From assembly GCF_007830035.1 (NCBI RefSeq), contig NZ_VLKN01000004.1, positions 186,001 through 250,000 of the forward strand: DNA of 64,000 nt. The letters are read 5' to 3'. This stretch comes from Luteimonas cucumeris. GTDB lineage: Bacteria > Pseudomonadota > Gammaproteobacteria > Xanthomonadales > Xanthomonadaceae. The translations under genes were made by a program, and so were the position numbers. This document shows, one piece after another, positions 8,323 to 16,330 of this stretch (its first letter is position 1; every line of letters starts with the position of its first letter). A model generated the notes under the pieces. That model did not search any database and was not told where the DNA came from. It worked only from the letters and a program-made list of their open reading frames with translations.

Positions 8323-8513
8323 TTCCGCCCGCTTCCGCGTGCGGGTCACTTTCTCTTGATGGGGCCAAGAGAAAGTAACCAAAGAGAAGGCCCTTCCCCG
8401 ATCAGAGCTCACGTTGTGGTTGGTAGCCCTCGTAGATTTTCCGAGTCGGCATCCTGCCTCCATCGGAAAACGGCGGCCATCCATGGCCGCCGCCCTCCGG
8501 GTCTATGGAGTGG
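8323..8513 (-). repeat. Multi-hairpin intergenic repeat, inverted copy B'
   Basis: Full copy in reverse orientation, facing copy B across 68 bases. In element orientation its long stem is CTTTCTCTTG with CAAGAGAAAG (loop GCCCCAT), different from copy B but still fully paired. It ends about 110 bases before the flgB sigma-54 promoter. Confidence 0.85.
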
Positions 8514-8621
8514 CTCGGATCGCTGGTGCTCGTGCCAAGATCAACGGCAGTAGCCAGAGCAACAGCAATGCGCGGCACGGCGCCAGAAGTAACCGGCGCC
8601 AGATATCCGGCACCCCCGTTC

Positions 8622-8636
8622 TGGCACACGTCTTGC
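8622..8636 (+). promoter_or_regulatory. Sigma-54 promoter for flgB
   Basis: TGGCAC-ACGTC-TTGC matches both core sigma-54 boxes exactly, with GG and GC 12 nt apart. Predicted start is near 8648, 24 nt before the flgB ATG. It should drive flgBCDE and probably flgF, under a FleQ-type activator encoded elsewhere. Confidence 0.88.
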
Positions 8637-8671
8637 CTCGCTGCTGGCAACGGTTTTGCCGGAGCGCACCA

Positions 8672-9061
8672 ATGGCCAACGATCCCATCTCGTCCTACTT
8701 CGGCGTCCACGCCGCGGCGCTGCCGCTGCGCGAGCAGCGCATGCAGGTGATCGCCAGCAACCTGGGCAATGCCGACACGCCCAATTACAAGGCCAAGGAC
8801 ATCAGCTTCGACGCTGTGCTGCAGAACGCTGCGCAGGCAGGCGCGCCGATGCGCAGCACCGATGCGCGTCATATCGACGGGCTGGACGTCGGTGTGCATA
8901 CCTTCGAGCGCAAGGGCGTGCAGCCCAGCCTCGACGGCAACACCGTCGATGCCGATACCGAGCGCGCCGCCTATGGCCGTGCCGCACTCGAATACCGCGC
9001 CTCGCTCAGCTTCCTCGAATCGAAAGTGCGCGGAATGCTGACCGCGATCACGGGGCAATAA
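8672..9061 (+). CDS. flgB: FlgB, proximal rod protein
   Basis: Rod subunit of the flagellar basal body, exported by the type III apparatus; 129 aa. The N-terminal rod/hook signature (EQRMQVIASNLGNADTPNYK) and C-terminal heptads (YRASLSFLESKVRGMLTAI) are typical. The start at 8672 is set by GGAG 7 nt upstream and by the sigma-54 promoter. The longer open frame running back into the repeats is not coding. First gene of a rod-hook series, three bases before flgC. Confidence 0.96.
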   Translation: MANDPISSYFGVHAAALPLREQRMQVIASNLGNADTPNYKAKDISFDAVLQNAAQAGAPMRSTDARHIDGLDVGVHTFERKGVQPSLDGNTVDADTERAAYGRAALEYRASLSFLESKVRGMLTAITGQ

Positions 9062-9064
9062 GCC

Positions 9065-9472
9065 ATGAGCAACCTGCCGATCTTCGACGTCGCCGGCTCC
9101 GCGTTGCAGGCGCAGTCGGTGCGTCTCAACACCATCGCCAGCAATCTTTCCAACGCCGATTCGATCGCGTCCTCGGCCGACACGGTCTATCGCCCGCTCG
9201 AACCGATCTTCCAGGCGCAGCCGCTGTCCGACGACGGCACGCTGACCGCCGTTCGGGTCAAGGAAATCACCCAGAGCGACGCGCCACCGATCAAGCGCTA
9301 CGAGCCCGGCCATCCGATGGCCGACGCCGACGGCTACGTATACGCGCCGGATGTCGATCCGGTGGCGCAGATGGTCAACCTCATTTCCGCTTCGCGCGGC
9401 TACCAGGCCGGCGTGGAAGTCCTCAACACCGCCAAGGAACTGGCGCTGGCCACCCTGTCGATGGGCCGCTGA
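9065..9472 (+). CDS. flgC: FlgC, proximal rod protein
   Basis: Second rod subunit, 135 aa, the usual size. The N-terminus has IFDVAGSALQAQSVRLNTIA followed by SNLSNADSIASS. The C-terminus has the conserved DPVAQMVNLISASRGYQAGV, and the last helix ends TAKELALATLSMGR. It joins FlgB, FlgF and FlgG to make the rod crossing the periplasm. Spacing of 3 bp from flgB and 23 bp to flgD supports a single transcript from the flgB promoter. Confidence 0.97.
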   Translation: MSNLPIFDVAGSALQAQSVRLNTIASNLSNADSIASSADTVYRPLEPIFQAQPLSDDGTLTAVRVKEITQSDAPPIKRYEPGHPMADADGYVYAPDVDPVAQMVNLISASRGYQAGVEVLNTAKELALATLSMGR

Positions 9473-9495
9473 CAGAATTCCCCGGGAGCACCCGC

Positions 9496-10179
9496 ATGAC
9501 CACCGCCGTCAATGGCGATCCTTTCGCCGCACTCAATGCCAATCCCGGCACCGCGGCCGGCAAGAAGAACGACGCGCTCGGCCAAGCCGAATTCATGCGC
9601 CTGATGACCGAGCAGCTCAAGCACCAGGATCCGCTGAAGCCGTTGTCCAACAGCGAATTCATCGGCCAGCTCGCGCAGTTCTCCACCGTGCAGGGCATCA
9701 GCGATCTCAACACCGCGGTGCAGGGGTTCGGCAACGCGCTCACTGGCGACCAGGTGCTCAAGGGCGCGGCGCTGGTCGGGCATGAAGTACTGGTGCCCTC
9801 GGAACAGGTCGCGCTCGCGGCAGGTGGCGTCGCCAGCGGCGTGGTGATGGCGCCGGGCGCGGGCACCGTGACGGTCGAGATCACCGACGCCAGCGGCGCG
9901 GTGGTGCGACAGATCGAGGTCGCCGCCGACGCCAAAGGCGAGGTCAGGTTCGGCTGGGACGGCAAGAACGCGCAGGGCGAAGCGATGGCGGCCGGCAACT
10001 ATGCGATCAAGGCGACGCACCTCGGCAGTTCCGGCACCGCCACCACGCTCAACACCTATGTCGACTCGATCGTGGAAAGCGTGACGATCGGTTCCGACGG
10101 GCTTTATCTCAATCTTCCCGGGCTGGGCACCGCGCCGCTGGACTACGTGCTGCGCGTCGGCGGCGCCAGGGCCGGCTGA
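9496..10179 (+). CDS. flgD: FlgD, hook cap / scaffold protein
   Basis: Hook assembly scaffold of 227 aa that caps the growing hook and is later lost. The N-terminal signature FMRLMTEQLKHQDPLKPLSN and QLAQFSTVQGI are diagnostic. The middle carries the FlgD Ig/Tudor region (VRFGWDGKNAQGEAMAAGNY). The start at 9496 follows a GGGAGCA ribosome site; the upstream open frame overlaps flgC and is a shadow. Next gene is flgE, 86 bp on. Confidence 0.96.
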   Translation: MTTAVNGDPFAALNANPGTAAGKKNDALGQAEFMRLMTEQLKHQDPLKPLSNSEFIGQLAQFSTVQGISDLNTAVQGFGNALTGDQVLKGAALVGHEVLVPSEQVALAAGGVASGVVMAPGAGTVTVEITDASGAVVRQIEVAADAKGEVRFGWDGKNAQGEAMAAGNYAIKATHLGSSGTATTLNTYVDSIVESVTIGSDGLYLNLPGLGTAPLDYVLRVGGARAG

Positions 10180-10265
10180 TACGCCACGTCGATCCGCACG
10201 TCGAACCACATCGATTTCCCGTCCACGCCTGAGTCATCCAAGGTCGTACACCCAAGGAGTCCACC

Positions 10266-11486
10266 ATGGCTTTCAACAGTTCGCTCTCCGGCATGAAGGC
10301 GGCCAACGCCGACCTCAATGTCACCTCGCACAACATCGCCAACGTCGGCACCACCGGCTTCAAGGAGTCGCGCGCCGAATTCGCCGAGGTGTTCTCCACC
10401 ACCGGTTATGGCCTGCTGCGCACCGGCATCGGCGCCGGCGTGCGCCTGACCAACGTCGCCCAGCAGTTCTCGCAGGGCGACATCAACCAGACCGGGCGCT
10501 ACCTGGACCTGGCGGTGGACCAGGAAGGCTTTTTCACCGTCAGCAACAACGGCAGCAACGTCTACACGCGCGCCGGAAACTTCCAGCGCGATCCGAACGG
10601 CTTCGTCACCACGCCCGAAGGCTATCGGCTGCAGGCATTCCCGCCGCGCGCCGACGGCACCGGCTTCGACACCGGCAACCTGGTCGACCTGCAGCTGCTG
10701 ACCAGCGACAGTCCGCCCAGCCCGACCACGATGGTCAACCTGGGCGTGACATTGCCGGGCAACGCCGCGCAGCCCACCATCGCGCCGTTCGATCCGCTCG
10801 ACGGCAACAGCTACAACGAGACCACGTCGGTGACGGTGTACGACTCGCTGGGCGTGGCGCATTCGCAATCGGTGTTCTACGTGAAGACCGCCACCCCGAA
10901 CGAATGGCAGGTACACGTGTACGTGGACGGCACCTCGATGGGTGCGCCGACCACCGCGCAGTTCGACAACAACGGCGCGCTGACGCTGCCGGCCAACGGC
11001 CGCATCACCCTGGCGCCGTTCACGCCCACCACCGGTGCCGGCGTGCTCAACATGACGCTGGACATCACCGGCACCAGCCAGTACGGCGAGAACTTCGCCA
11101 AGAAGGACCAGCGCCAGGACGGTTACGCCAGCGGCAAGCTCAACGAATTCAGCGTGTCGCCGGAAGGCGTGGTGTACGCACGCTATTCCAACGGCGTCGA
11201 CCGCGCCGTCGGCCAGGTGGCGCTGACCAACTTCACCAATCCGCAAGGCCTGGTGTCGCAGGGCAACAACACCTGGACGCACAGTTTCGCCTCGGGCGAA
11301 CCGCGCACCGGCGCGCCGGGCACGTCGGACTTCGGACAGGTCGCCTCGGGCGCACTGGAAGCGTCCACCGTCGACCTGACCGAGCAGCTGGTCAACATGA
11401 TCGTCGCGCAGCGCAACTTCCAGGCGAACTCGCAGATGTTGTCGACGCAGGACCAGATCACGCAGACGGTCATCAACATCCGCTGA
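10266..11486 (+). CDS. flgE: FlgE, hook protein
   Basis: Subunit of the flagellar hook, 406 aa, a normal length. N-terminal MAFNSSLSGMKAANADLNVT and SHNIANVGTTGFKESRAEFA are the canonical hook/rod helix; QFSQGDINQTGRYLDLAVDQ follows. The C-terminus NMIVAQRNFQANSQ and the final coiled coil are intact. AAGGAG lies 6 nt before the ATG. It is followed by a 126-bp gap carrying the heptad inverted repeat at 11491-11604, so any read-through to flgF passes through a large hairpin. Confidence 0.97.
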   Translation: MAFNSSLSGMKAANADLNVTSHNIANVGTTGFKESRAEFAEVFSTTGYGLLRTGIGAGVRLTNVAQQFSQGDINQTGRYLDLAVDQEGFFTVSNNGSNVYTRAGNFQRDPNGFVTTPEGYRLQAFPPRADGTGFDTGNLVDLQLLTSDSPPSPTTMVNLGVTLPGNAAQPTIAPFDPLDGNSYNETTSVTVYDSLGVAHSQSVFYVKTATPNEWQVHVYVDGTSMGAPTTAQFDNNGALTLPANGRITLAPFTPTTGAGVLNMTLDITGTSQYGENFAKKDQRQDGYASGKLNEFSVSPEGVVYARYSNGVDRAVGQVALTNFTNPQGLVSQGNNTWTHSFASGEPRTGAPGTSDFGQVASGALEASTVDLTEQLVNMIVAQRNFQANSQMLSTQDQITQTVINIR

Positions 11487-11490
11487 CGCG

Positions 11491-11604
11491 CGTGATTCGG
11501 GATTGGTGATTGGTAATTGGTGATTCGCAACAGCCGAATCCCTCCCGTTCCGAAGCTCTACCGAATCACGAATAACGAATCACCAATCACCAATAACCAA
11601 TCAC
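11491..11604. repeat. Heptad-repeat inverted pair between flgE and flgF
   Basis: Left arm 11491-11527 consists of degenerate GTGATTG/GTAATTG heptads. Right arm 11562-11604 is their inverse (CAATCAC, CAATAAC, CGAATCAC). The 34-base centre is unrelated. The transcript between flgE and flgF would fold into a long hairpin here. Confidence 0.8.
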
Positions 11605-11612
11605 GGCCCCCA

Positions 11613-12362
11613 ATGGACAAAGCCCTCTACGTCGCGATGACCGGTGCGCGTGCCTCGCTGCAGGCGCAGGGCGCGGTGTCGCACAACCTCGCCAACGCCG
11701 ACACCAAGGGTTTCAAGGCAGCGCTGGCGGCCACCGAAGCGTTCCGCATCCAGGGCGAGGGCTTTCCTTCGCGGGTGAACGCGGTGCTGGTCGAGCCGGG
11801 TTTCGACGCGCGTCCAGGCGCGCAGATCGTCACCGGCAATGCACTCGACATTTCGCTGCGCCAGGATCGCTGGCTGGCGGTGCAGGCCGAAGACGGTAGC
11901 CAGGCCTATACGCGCGGTGGCGAAATGAGCGTGACGCCGAACGGCCTGCTGGTCACCGCCGGCGGCCGTCCGGTACTGGGCGAGAACGGCGCGCCGATCG
12001 CGATCCCGCCGCATCAGTCGATCGACGTCGGCAACGACGGCACCATTTCGATCATTGCCCAGGGCGAAGGCCCGCAGACCATGGCGATGGTGGGCCGGAT
12101 GCGCATCGTCGATGCGACGCCGGAGCAGCTGCGACGCGGCGGCGACGGCCTGATGCGCAGCACCGATCCGCAGGCCGCGTTGCCGCAGGCCAATGGCAAC
12201 AGCCTCACCACCGGCGCACTGGAAGGCAGCAACGTCAACGCCGCCACCGCACTGGTGCAGATGATCCAGCTGCAACGCCAGTTCGAGATGCAGGTGAAAG
12301 TGATCCGCAGCGGTGACGAGATGGCGCAGTCGTCGAACCAGCTGTTGCGGCTGGGGGGATGA
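11613..12362 (+). CDS. flgF: FlgF, proximal rod protein
   Basis: Rod subunit of 249 aa. The N-terminus MDKALYVAMTGARASLQAQG and HNLANADTKGFKAAL match FlgF. The FlgE/F/G core contains GNALDISLRQDRWLAVQ and AYTRGGEMSVTPNG, and the C-terminus ALVQMIQLQRQFEMQVKVIR is typical. The start at 11613 follows the repeat. The open frame continuing upstream through the heptads has no family similarity. No promoter was seen in the gap from flgE, so it is probably expressed by read-through. Confidence 0.96.
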   Translation: MDKALYVAMTGARASLQAQGAVSHNLANADTKGFKAALAATEAFRIQGEGFPSRVNAVLVEPGFDARPGAQIVTGNALDISLRQDRWLAVQAEDGSQAYTRGGEMSVTPNGLLVTAGGRPVLGENGAPIAIPPHQSIDVGNDGTISIIAQGEGPQTMAMVGRMRIVDATPEQLRRGGDGLMRSTDPQAALPQANGNSLTTGALEGSNVNAATALVQMIQLQRQFEMQVKVIRSGDEMAQSSNQLLRLGG

Positions 12363-12368
12363 AGGGCC

Positions 12369-12602
12369 GTGATTGGTGATTGGTGATTGGTGATTGGTGA
12401 TTGGTGATTGGTGATTCGTGATTCGTAAAAGCGCCTTGCGTCGGCTTCCTGACTTTCAAGAAGTCATGAATTCGGCGGTTGCAGGCGTATTCGCGACGAC
12501 CGCGACGGATCGACGTCACCGTCTTCGGCACAGGACTTGCCTGACCTCCATCGCAACCCGCTTTTACGAATCACCAATCACCAATCACCAATAACGAATA
12601 AC
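12369..12602. repeat. Heptad-repeat inverted pair between flgF and flgG
   Basis: Left arm 12369-12424 is eight tandem heptads, six GTGATTG then two GTGATTC, followed by GTAAAAGCG. Right arm 12559-12602 starts with the inverse (CCGCTTTTACGAATCACC) and continues with CAATCAC/CAATAAC units. The sigma-54 promoter for flgG lies between the arms, so the right arm is in the flgG leader. Confidence 0.85.
12526..12540 (+). promoter_or_regulatory. Sigma-54 promoter for flgG
   Basis: CGGCAC-AGGAC-TTGC, with GG (12527-12528) and GC (12539-12540) 12 nt apart and only the leading T missing. The start would be near 12552, leaving a leader of about 72 nt that contains the right arm of the heptad repeat. It would let flgGHIJKL be transcribed independently of flgB-F. 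Confidence 0.75.
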
Positions 12603-12623
12603 CGCCGTCAAAGGACTCCCACC

Positions 12624-13409
12624 ATGAACCAAGCCCTATGGGTCGCCAAGACCGGACTGGACGCGCAGCAGACGCGCATGTCGGTGGTTTCCAACAACCT
12701 GGCCAACACCAATACCACCGGCTTCAAGCGCGATCGCGCCAGCTTCGAGGACCTGCTGTACCAGCAGGTGCGCCAGCCGGGCGGTTCGACTTCGCAGCAG
12801 ACGCAGTTGCCGTCGGGCCTGCAGCTGGGTACCGGCGTACGCGTGGTTTCGACGTCGAAGGATTTCCAGCAGGGCAATCCGCAGCAGACCGGGCGCTCGC
12901 TGGACGTGATGGTCAATGGCCGAGGCTTCTTCGAGGTGCTGCTGCCGGACGGCTCGTCCGCGTACACGCGCGACGGCTCGTTCCAGATCAACGCGCAGGG
13001 CGAGCTGGTCACCAACAGCGGCTACCCGGTGCAGCCGGGCATCCAGATTCCCGAGGGCGCGCAGTCGATGACCATCGGCAACGACGGCACCATCAGCGTG
13101 ACCATGGCCGGCGAGGCGCAGGCGCTGGAGATCGGCGCGCTGACCCTGACCGACTTCGTCAATCCCTCGGGTCTGCAGGCCAAGGGCGAGAACCTGTACG
13201 TGGAAACCACCGCGTCCGGCCCCGCGCAGAACGGCACCCCCGGCCTCAATGGACTCGGCTCCGTGGTGCAGGGTTCGCTGGAAGGTTCCAACGTCAACGT
13301 GGTCGAGGAGCTGGTCAGCATGATCGAGACCCAGCGCGCCTACGAAATGAACGCCAAGGCGATCTCCACCACCGACTCCATGCTCGGTTATCTCAACAAC
13401 AACGTCTGA
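12624..13409 (+). CDS. flgG: FlgG, distal rod protein
   Basis: Distal rod subunit, 261 aa, standard length. Signatures: [20 protein letters not shown], then [20 protein letters not shown] at the N-terminus; [20 protein letters not shown] and [17 protein letters not shown] in the core; [20 protein letters not shown] at the C-terminus. AAAGGA lies 8 nt before the ATG. The frame extending upstream through heptads is not coding. It heads a second flagellar transcript with flgHIJKL; gaps within it are small or negative. Confidence 0.98.
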   Translation: MNQALWVAKTGLDAQQTRMSVVSNNLANTNTTGFKRDRASFEDLLYQQVRQPGGSTSQQTQLPSGLQLGTGVRVVSTSKDFQQGNPQQTGRSLDVMVNGRGFFEVLLPDGSSAYTRDGSFQINAQGELVTNSGYPVQPGIQIPEGAQSMTIGNDGTISVTMAGEAQALEIGALTLTDFVNPSGLQAKGENLYVETTASGPAQNGTPGLNGLGSVVQGSLEGSNVNVVEELVSMIETQRAYEMNAKAISTTDSMLGYLNNNV

Positions 13410-13417
13410 GGCCGGCC

Positions 13418-14104
13418 ATGAACCGATCCGTCCCGCTGCTTGCCGTCATCGTCGCCACGCTGCTGCTCGGCGGCTGCGCGCGTTCGTTTGGCGATGTACG
13501 GCCGTACGCACCGATGCAGCCGATCCAGCCGGTGATGGCGCCGCAACTGGCGGCCACGCCCGGTGCGATCTATCGCGCCGGCCCCGGCCTGAGCCTGTAT
13601 TCCGACCGGCGCGCGCGCGATGTCGGCGACCTGCTGACGATCGCACTGGTCGAGAACACCACCGCGCAGACCAGCGCCACCACTTCGGTCGACAAGCAGA
13701 CCGAGATCGAACTGGCCGCGCCCAACATCGCCGGCGCGCCGGTGACCTGGAACGGCCGCAACCTGCTCAGCGCCTCGATCAATGGCGAGCGCGGTTTCGC
13801 CGGCAACGGCAAGAGCGCGCAGAGCAACCGCCTGCAGGGCAGCCTGACTGTAACCGTGATCCAGCGCCTTCCCAACGGCAACCTGGTGGTGCAGGGCCAG
13901 AAGAACATGCGCCTGAACCAGGGCGACGAACTGGTGCAGATCCAGGGCGTCGTGCGCGCCGCCGACATCGGTCCCGACAACACCGTGCCTTCCAGCAAGG
14001 TCGCCGACGCGCGCATCGCCTACGGTGGCCGCGGCAGCATCGCGCAGTCCAATTCGATGGGCTGGCTGGGCCGCTTCTTCAACTCGCCGATCTTCCCGAA
14101 CTGA
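13418..14104 (+). CDS. flgH: FlgH, L-ring lipoprotein
   Basis: Outer-membrane L-ring subunit of 228 aa. A lipoprotein signal [20 protein letters not shown] places the lipidated Cys at residue 20. The family core [20 protein letters not shown] and [20 protein letters not shown] is clear, ending with [14 protein letters not shown]. The ATG at 13418 is 8 bp after flgG. With FlgI it forms the LP-ring bushing around the rod. Confidence 0.97.
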   Translation: MNRSVPLLAVIVATLLLGGCARSFGDVRPYAPMQPIQPVMAPQLAATPGAIYRAGPGLSLYSDRRARDVGDLLTIALVENTTAQTSATTSVDKQTEIELAAPNIAGAPVTWNGRNLLSASINGERGFAGNGKSAQSNRLQGSLTVTVIQRLPNGNLVVQGQKNMRLNQGDELVQIQGVVRAADIGPDNTVPSSKVADARIAYGGRGSIAQSNSMGWLGRFFNSPIFPN

Positions 14105-14111
14105 GCCCGCC

Positions 14112-15224
14112 ATGAAACCGACGCTGCCTGTCCGCTGCCTCCTGCTCTCGTTCGCCGTGCTGTTCGCCGGCGCGGCGCCGGCCGAGCGCATCAAGGACCT
14201 GGCCCAGGTCGGCGGCGTGCGCAGCAATCCGCTGGTCGGCTACGGCCTGGTGGTGGGACTGGACAACTCCGGCGACCGCACCAGCCAGGCGCCGTTCACC
14301 GTGCAGAGCCTGAAGAACATGCTGGGCGAACTGGGCGTCAACATTCCGCCCAACGTCAATCCGCAATTGAAGAACGTCGCCGCGGTCGCGATCCACGCCG
14401 ATCTGCCGCCGTTCGCCAAACCCGGCCAGCCGATCGACATCACCGTGTCGTCGATCGGCAACGCGGTCTCGCTGCGCGGCGGCAGCCTGCTGATGGCGCC
14501 GCTGCGCGGCGCCGATGGCGAGGTCTACGCGATCGCGCAGGGCAACCTGGTGGTCGGCGGCTTCGGCGCCAACGGCAAGGACGGTTCGCGCGTGTCGGTC
14601 AACGTACCCAGCGTCGGCCGCATTCCCAACGGCGCGATCGTCGAACGCGCCCTGCCCGACGCGCTCAACACCGGCGACGCGGTCACGCTCAATCTGCATC
14701 GTGGCGACTTCACCACCATCTCGCGCATGGTCGCGGCGCTGGACCAGCGCTTCGGCGCCGGCAGTGCCCATGCCGTCGACGGCGTCACCGTCGCGGTGCG
14801 CGCGCCGGTCGATCCGGGTGCGCGCATCGGCTTCCTGGCGCAGGTTGAAAATCTCGAACTGACGCCGGGCACCGCACCGGCCAAGGTGATCGTCAACGCC
14901 CGCACCGGCACCGTCATCATCGGCGCGCAGGTGCGGGTGATGCCGGCGGCGATCACCCACGGCTCGCTGACCGTGACCATCACCGAATCGGCCAACGTCA
15001 GCCAGCCCGATGCATTCTCGCGCGGCCAGACGGTCGTGACGCCGCAGTCGTCGGTGGCGATCGATGCCGAGGGCAGCCGCATGTTCAAGTTCGAAGGCGG
15101 CGCGACGCTGGACGAGATCGTGCGCGCCGTGAACGAAGTCGGCGCTGCGCCCGGCGACCTGATCGCGATCCTGGAAGCGCTCAAGCAGGCCGGTGCGCTG
15201 CGCGCGGAGCTCGAGGTGATCTGA
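14112..15224 (+). CDS. flgI: FlgI, P-ring protein
   Basis: Periplasmic P-ring subunit, 370 aa. A Sec signal peptide (about residues 1-24, ending GAAPA) precedes [20 protein letters not shown], then [19 protein letters not shown], and [20 protein letters not shown]. The start at 14112 is chosen for the signal peptide. The C-terminus [20 protein letters not shown] and [18 protein letters not shown] is canonical. Its stop overlaps the flgJ ATG. Assembly requires FlgA, encoded at 6.3-6.9 kb. Confidence 0.98.
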   Translation: MKPTLPVRCLLLSFAVLFAGAAPAERIKDLAQVGGVRSNPLVGYGLVVGLDNSGDRTSQAPFTVQSLKNMLGELGVNIPPNVNPQLKNVAAVAIHADLPPFAKPGQPIDITVSSIGNAVSLRGGSLLMAPLRGADGEVYAIAQGNLVVGGFGANGKDGSRVSVNVPSVGRIPNGAIVERALPDALNTGDAVTLNLHRGDFTTISRMVAALDQRFGAGSAHAVDGVTVAVRAPVDPGARIGFLAQVENLELTPGTAPAKVIVNARTGTVIIGAQVRVMPAAITHGSLTVTITESANVSQPDAFSRGQTVVTPQSSVAIDAEGSRMFKFEGGATLDEIVRAVNEVGAAPGDLIAILEALKQAGALRAELEVI

Positions 15225-16318
15225 TGAGCCTGTCGTTGCACAGCCCGTTGCCCGACCTGGCGTTGAACAAGGCGCTGCAGCCGACGTTATCGCTGGGCGG
15301 CACGCAGGCGCCCGATGCGGCGCGCATCCAGGAAGTCTCGCGCCAGCTGGAAGGCCAGTTCGCGCAGATGCTGATCAAGTGCATGCGCGACGCCAGTTTC
15401 GGCGACTCGCTGTTTCCTGGCGAAAACCAGATGTTCCGCGACATGTACGACCAGCAGCTCGCCAAGGCAATGACCCAGGGCGACGGACTGGGCCTGGCGC
15501 CGATGATCGCGCGCCAGCTCGGCGGCGCCACGCCCACGCCATCGAAAGCCACCGCGGCGATGGGCCTGTCGGAGTATCGCCGGCTGATGCCCGGTGGCGA
15601 AACGGCGCAGATGCTTGATGCCATTTCCGGACGCGACGCTGCCGGTACTGCCAGCGCAGGTGACTCCGACCTTTCCGCGAGCCTGATGTCGCCGCTGCTG
15701 CGGCAACTGCACGCAGCGGCAACGCCGTCCGAAGCCTGCGCGCAGGTCGAAGCCATGGCCGCGGTCGACCCGGACGATTACGCGCCCGGATCGCGGGAAA
15801 ATTTCGTCGCGCAGATCTGGCCGCACGCGCAGGATGCGGCGAAGGAACTCGGCGTGGACCCGCGCGCGCTGGTCGCGCAGGCGGCACTGGAAACCGGCTG
15901 GGGTCGACGCGGCATCCAGCGCGACGACGGCGGCAGTTCGCACAACCTGTTCGGCATCAAGGCCACCGGCTGGAGCGGCGAACGCGTGCGCACCGGCACC
16001 CACGAATATCGCGATGGCGTCAGGCAGAACGAAAGTGCCGACTTCCGCGCCTACGGCTCGCCTGCGGAAAGTTTCGCCGACTACGTGCGCCTGCTGAAGA
16101 ACAGCCCGCGCTACCAGCAGGCGCTGGCCGCCGGCACCGACATCCATGGTTTCGCCAAGGGCCTGCAACGGGCCGGCTATGCCACCGATCCATCGTACGC
16201 ATCGAAGATCGCTTCGATCGCCACCGGCCCGACGCTGGACAAGGTGCTGTCGGCGATCGGTTCGGCGGCCACCACGGTGGCGAGTACGGCCCTGCGCCAC
16301 CTGCCGCTGCCACGCTGA
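15224..16318 (+). CDS. flgJ: FlgJ, rod cap with peptidoglycan hydrolase domain
   Basis: Two-domain rod assembly protein of 364 aa. The N-terminal rod-cap domain (about 25-130) includes QLEGQFAQMLIKCMRDASFG and MYDQQLAKAMTQGDGLGLA. The C-terminal glucosaminidase domain (about 190-345) carries the catalytic Glu223 in LVAQAALETGWGRR and the later FRAYGSPAESFADYVRLLK. It cuts a hole in peptidoglycan so the rod can pass. This is the dual-domain form usual in gammaproteobacteria. It overlaps flgI by one base and is 12 bp before flgK. Confidence 0.97.
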   Translation: MSLSLHSPLPDLALNKALQPTLSLGGTQAPDAARIQEVSRQLEGQFAQMLIKCMRDASFGDSLFPGENQMFRDMYDQQLAKAMTQGDGLGLAPMIARQLGGATPTPSKATAAMGLSEYRRLMPGGETAQMLDAISGRDAAGTASAGDSDLSASLMSPLLRQLHAAATPSEACAQVEAMAAVDPDDYAPGSRENFVAQIWPHAQDAAKELGVDPRALVAQAALETGWGRRGIQRDDGGSSHNLFGIKATGWSGERVRTGTHEYRDGVRQNESADFRAYGSPAESFADYVRLLKNSPRYQQALAAGTDIHGFAKGLQRAGYATDPSYASKIASIATGPTLDKVLSAIGSAATTVASTALRHLPLPR

Positions 16319-16330
16319 CCGAGGAACGCC

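Noticed and set aside
8414-8671. N-terminal extension of flgB through repeat B'
   Set aside because: FlgB family proteins begin at the ATG at 8672, which has a ribosome site and a sigma-54 promoter just upstream; the extension is the repeat in frame.
12369-12602. Possible CRISPR array at the GTGATTG repeats
   Set aside because: Units are seven bases with no spacers, the arrays are inverted to each other, and no cas gene is near.
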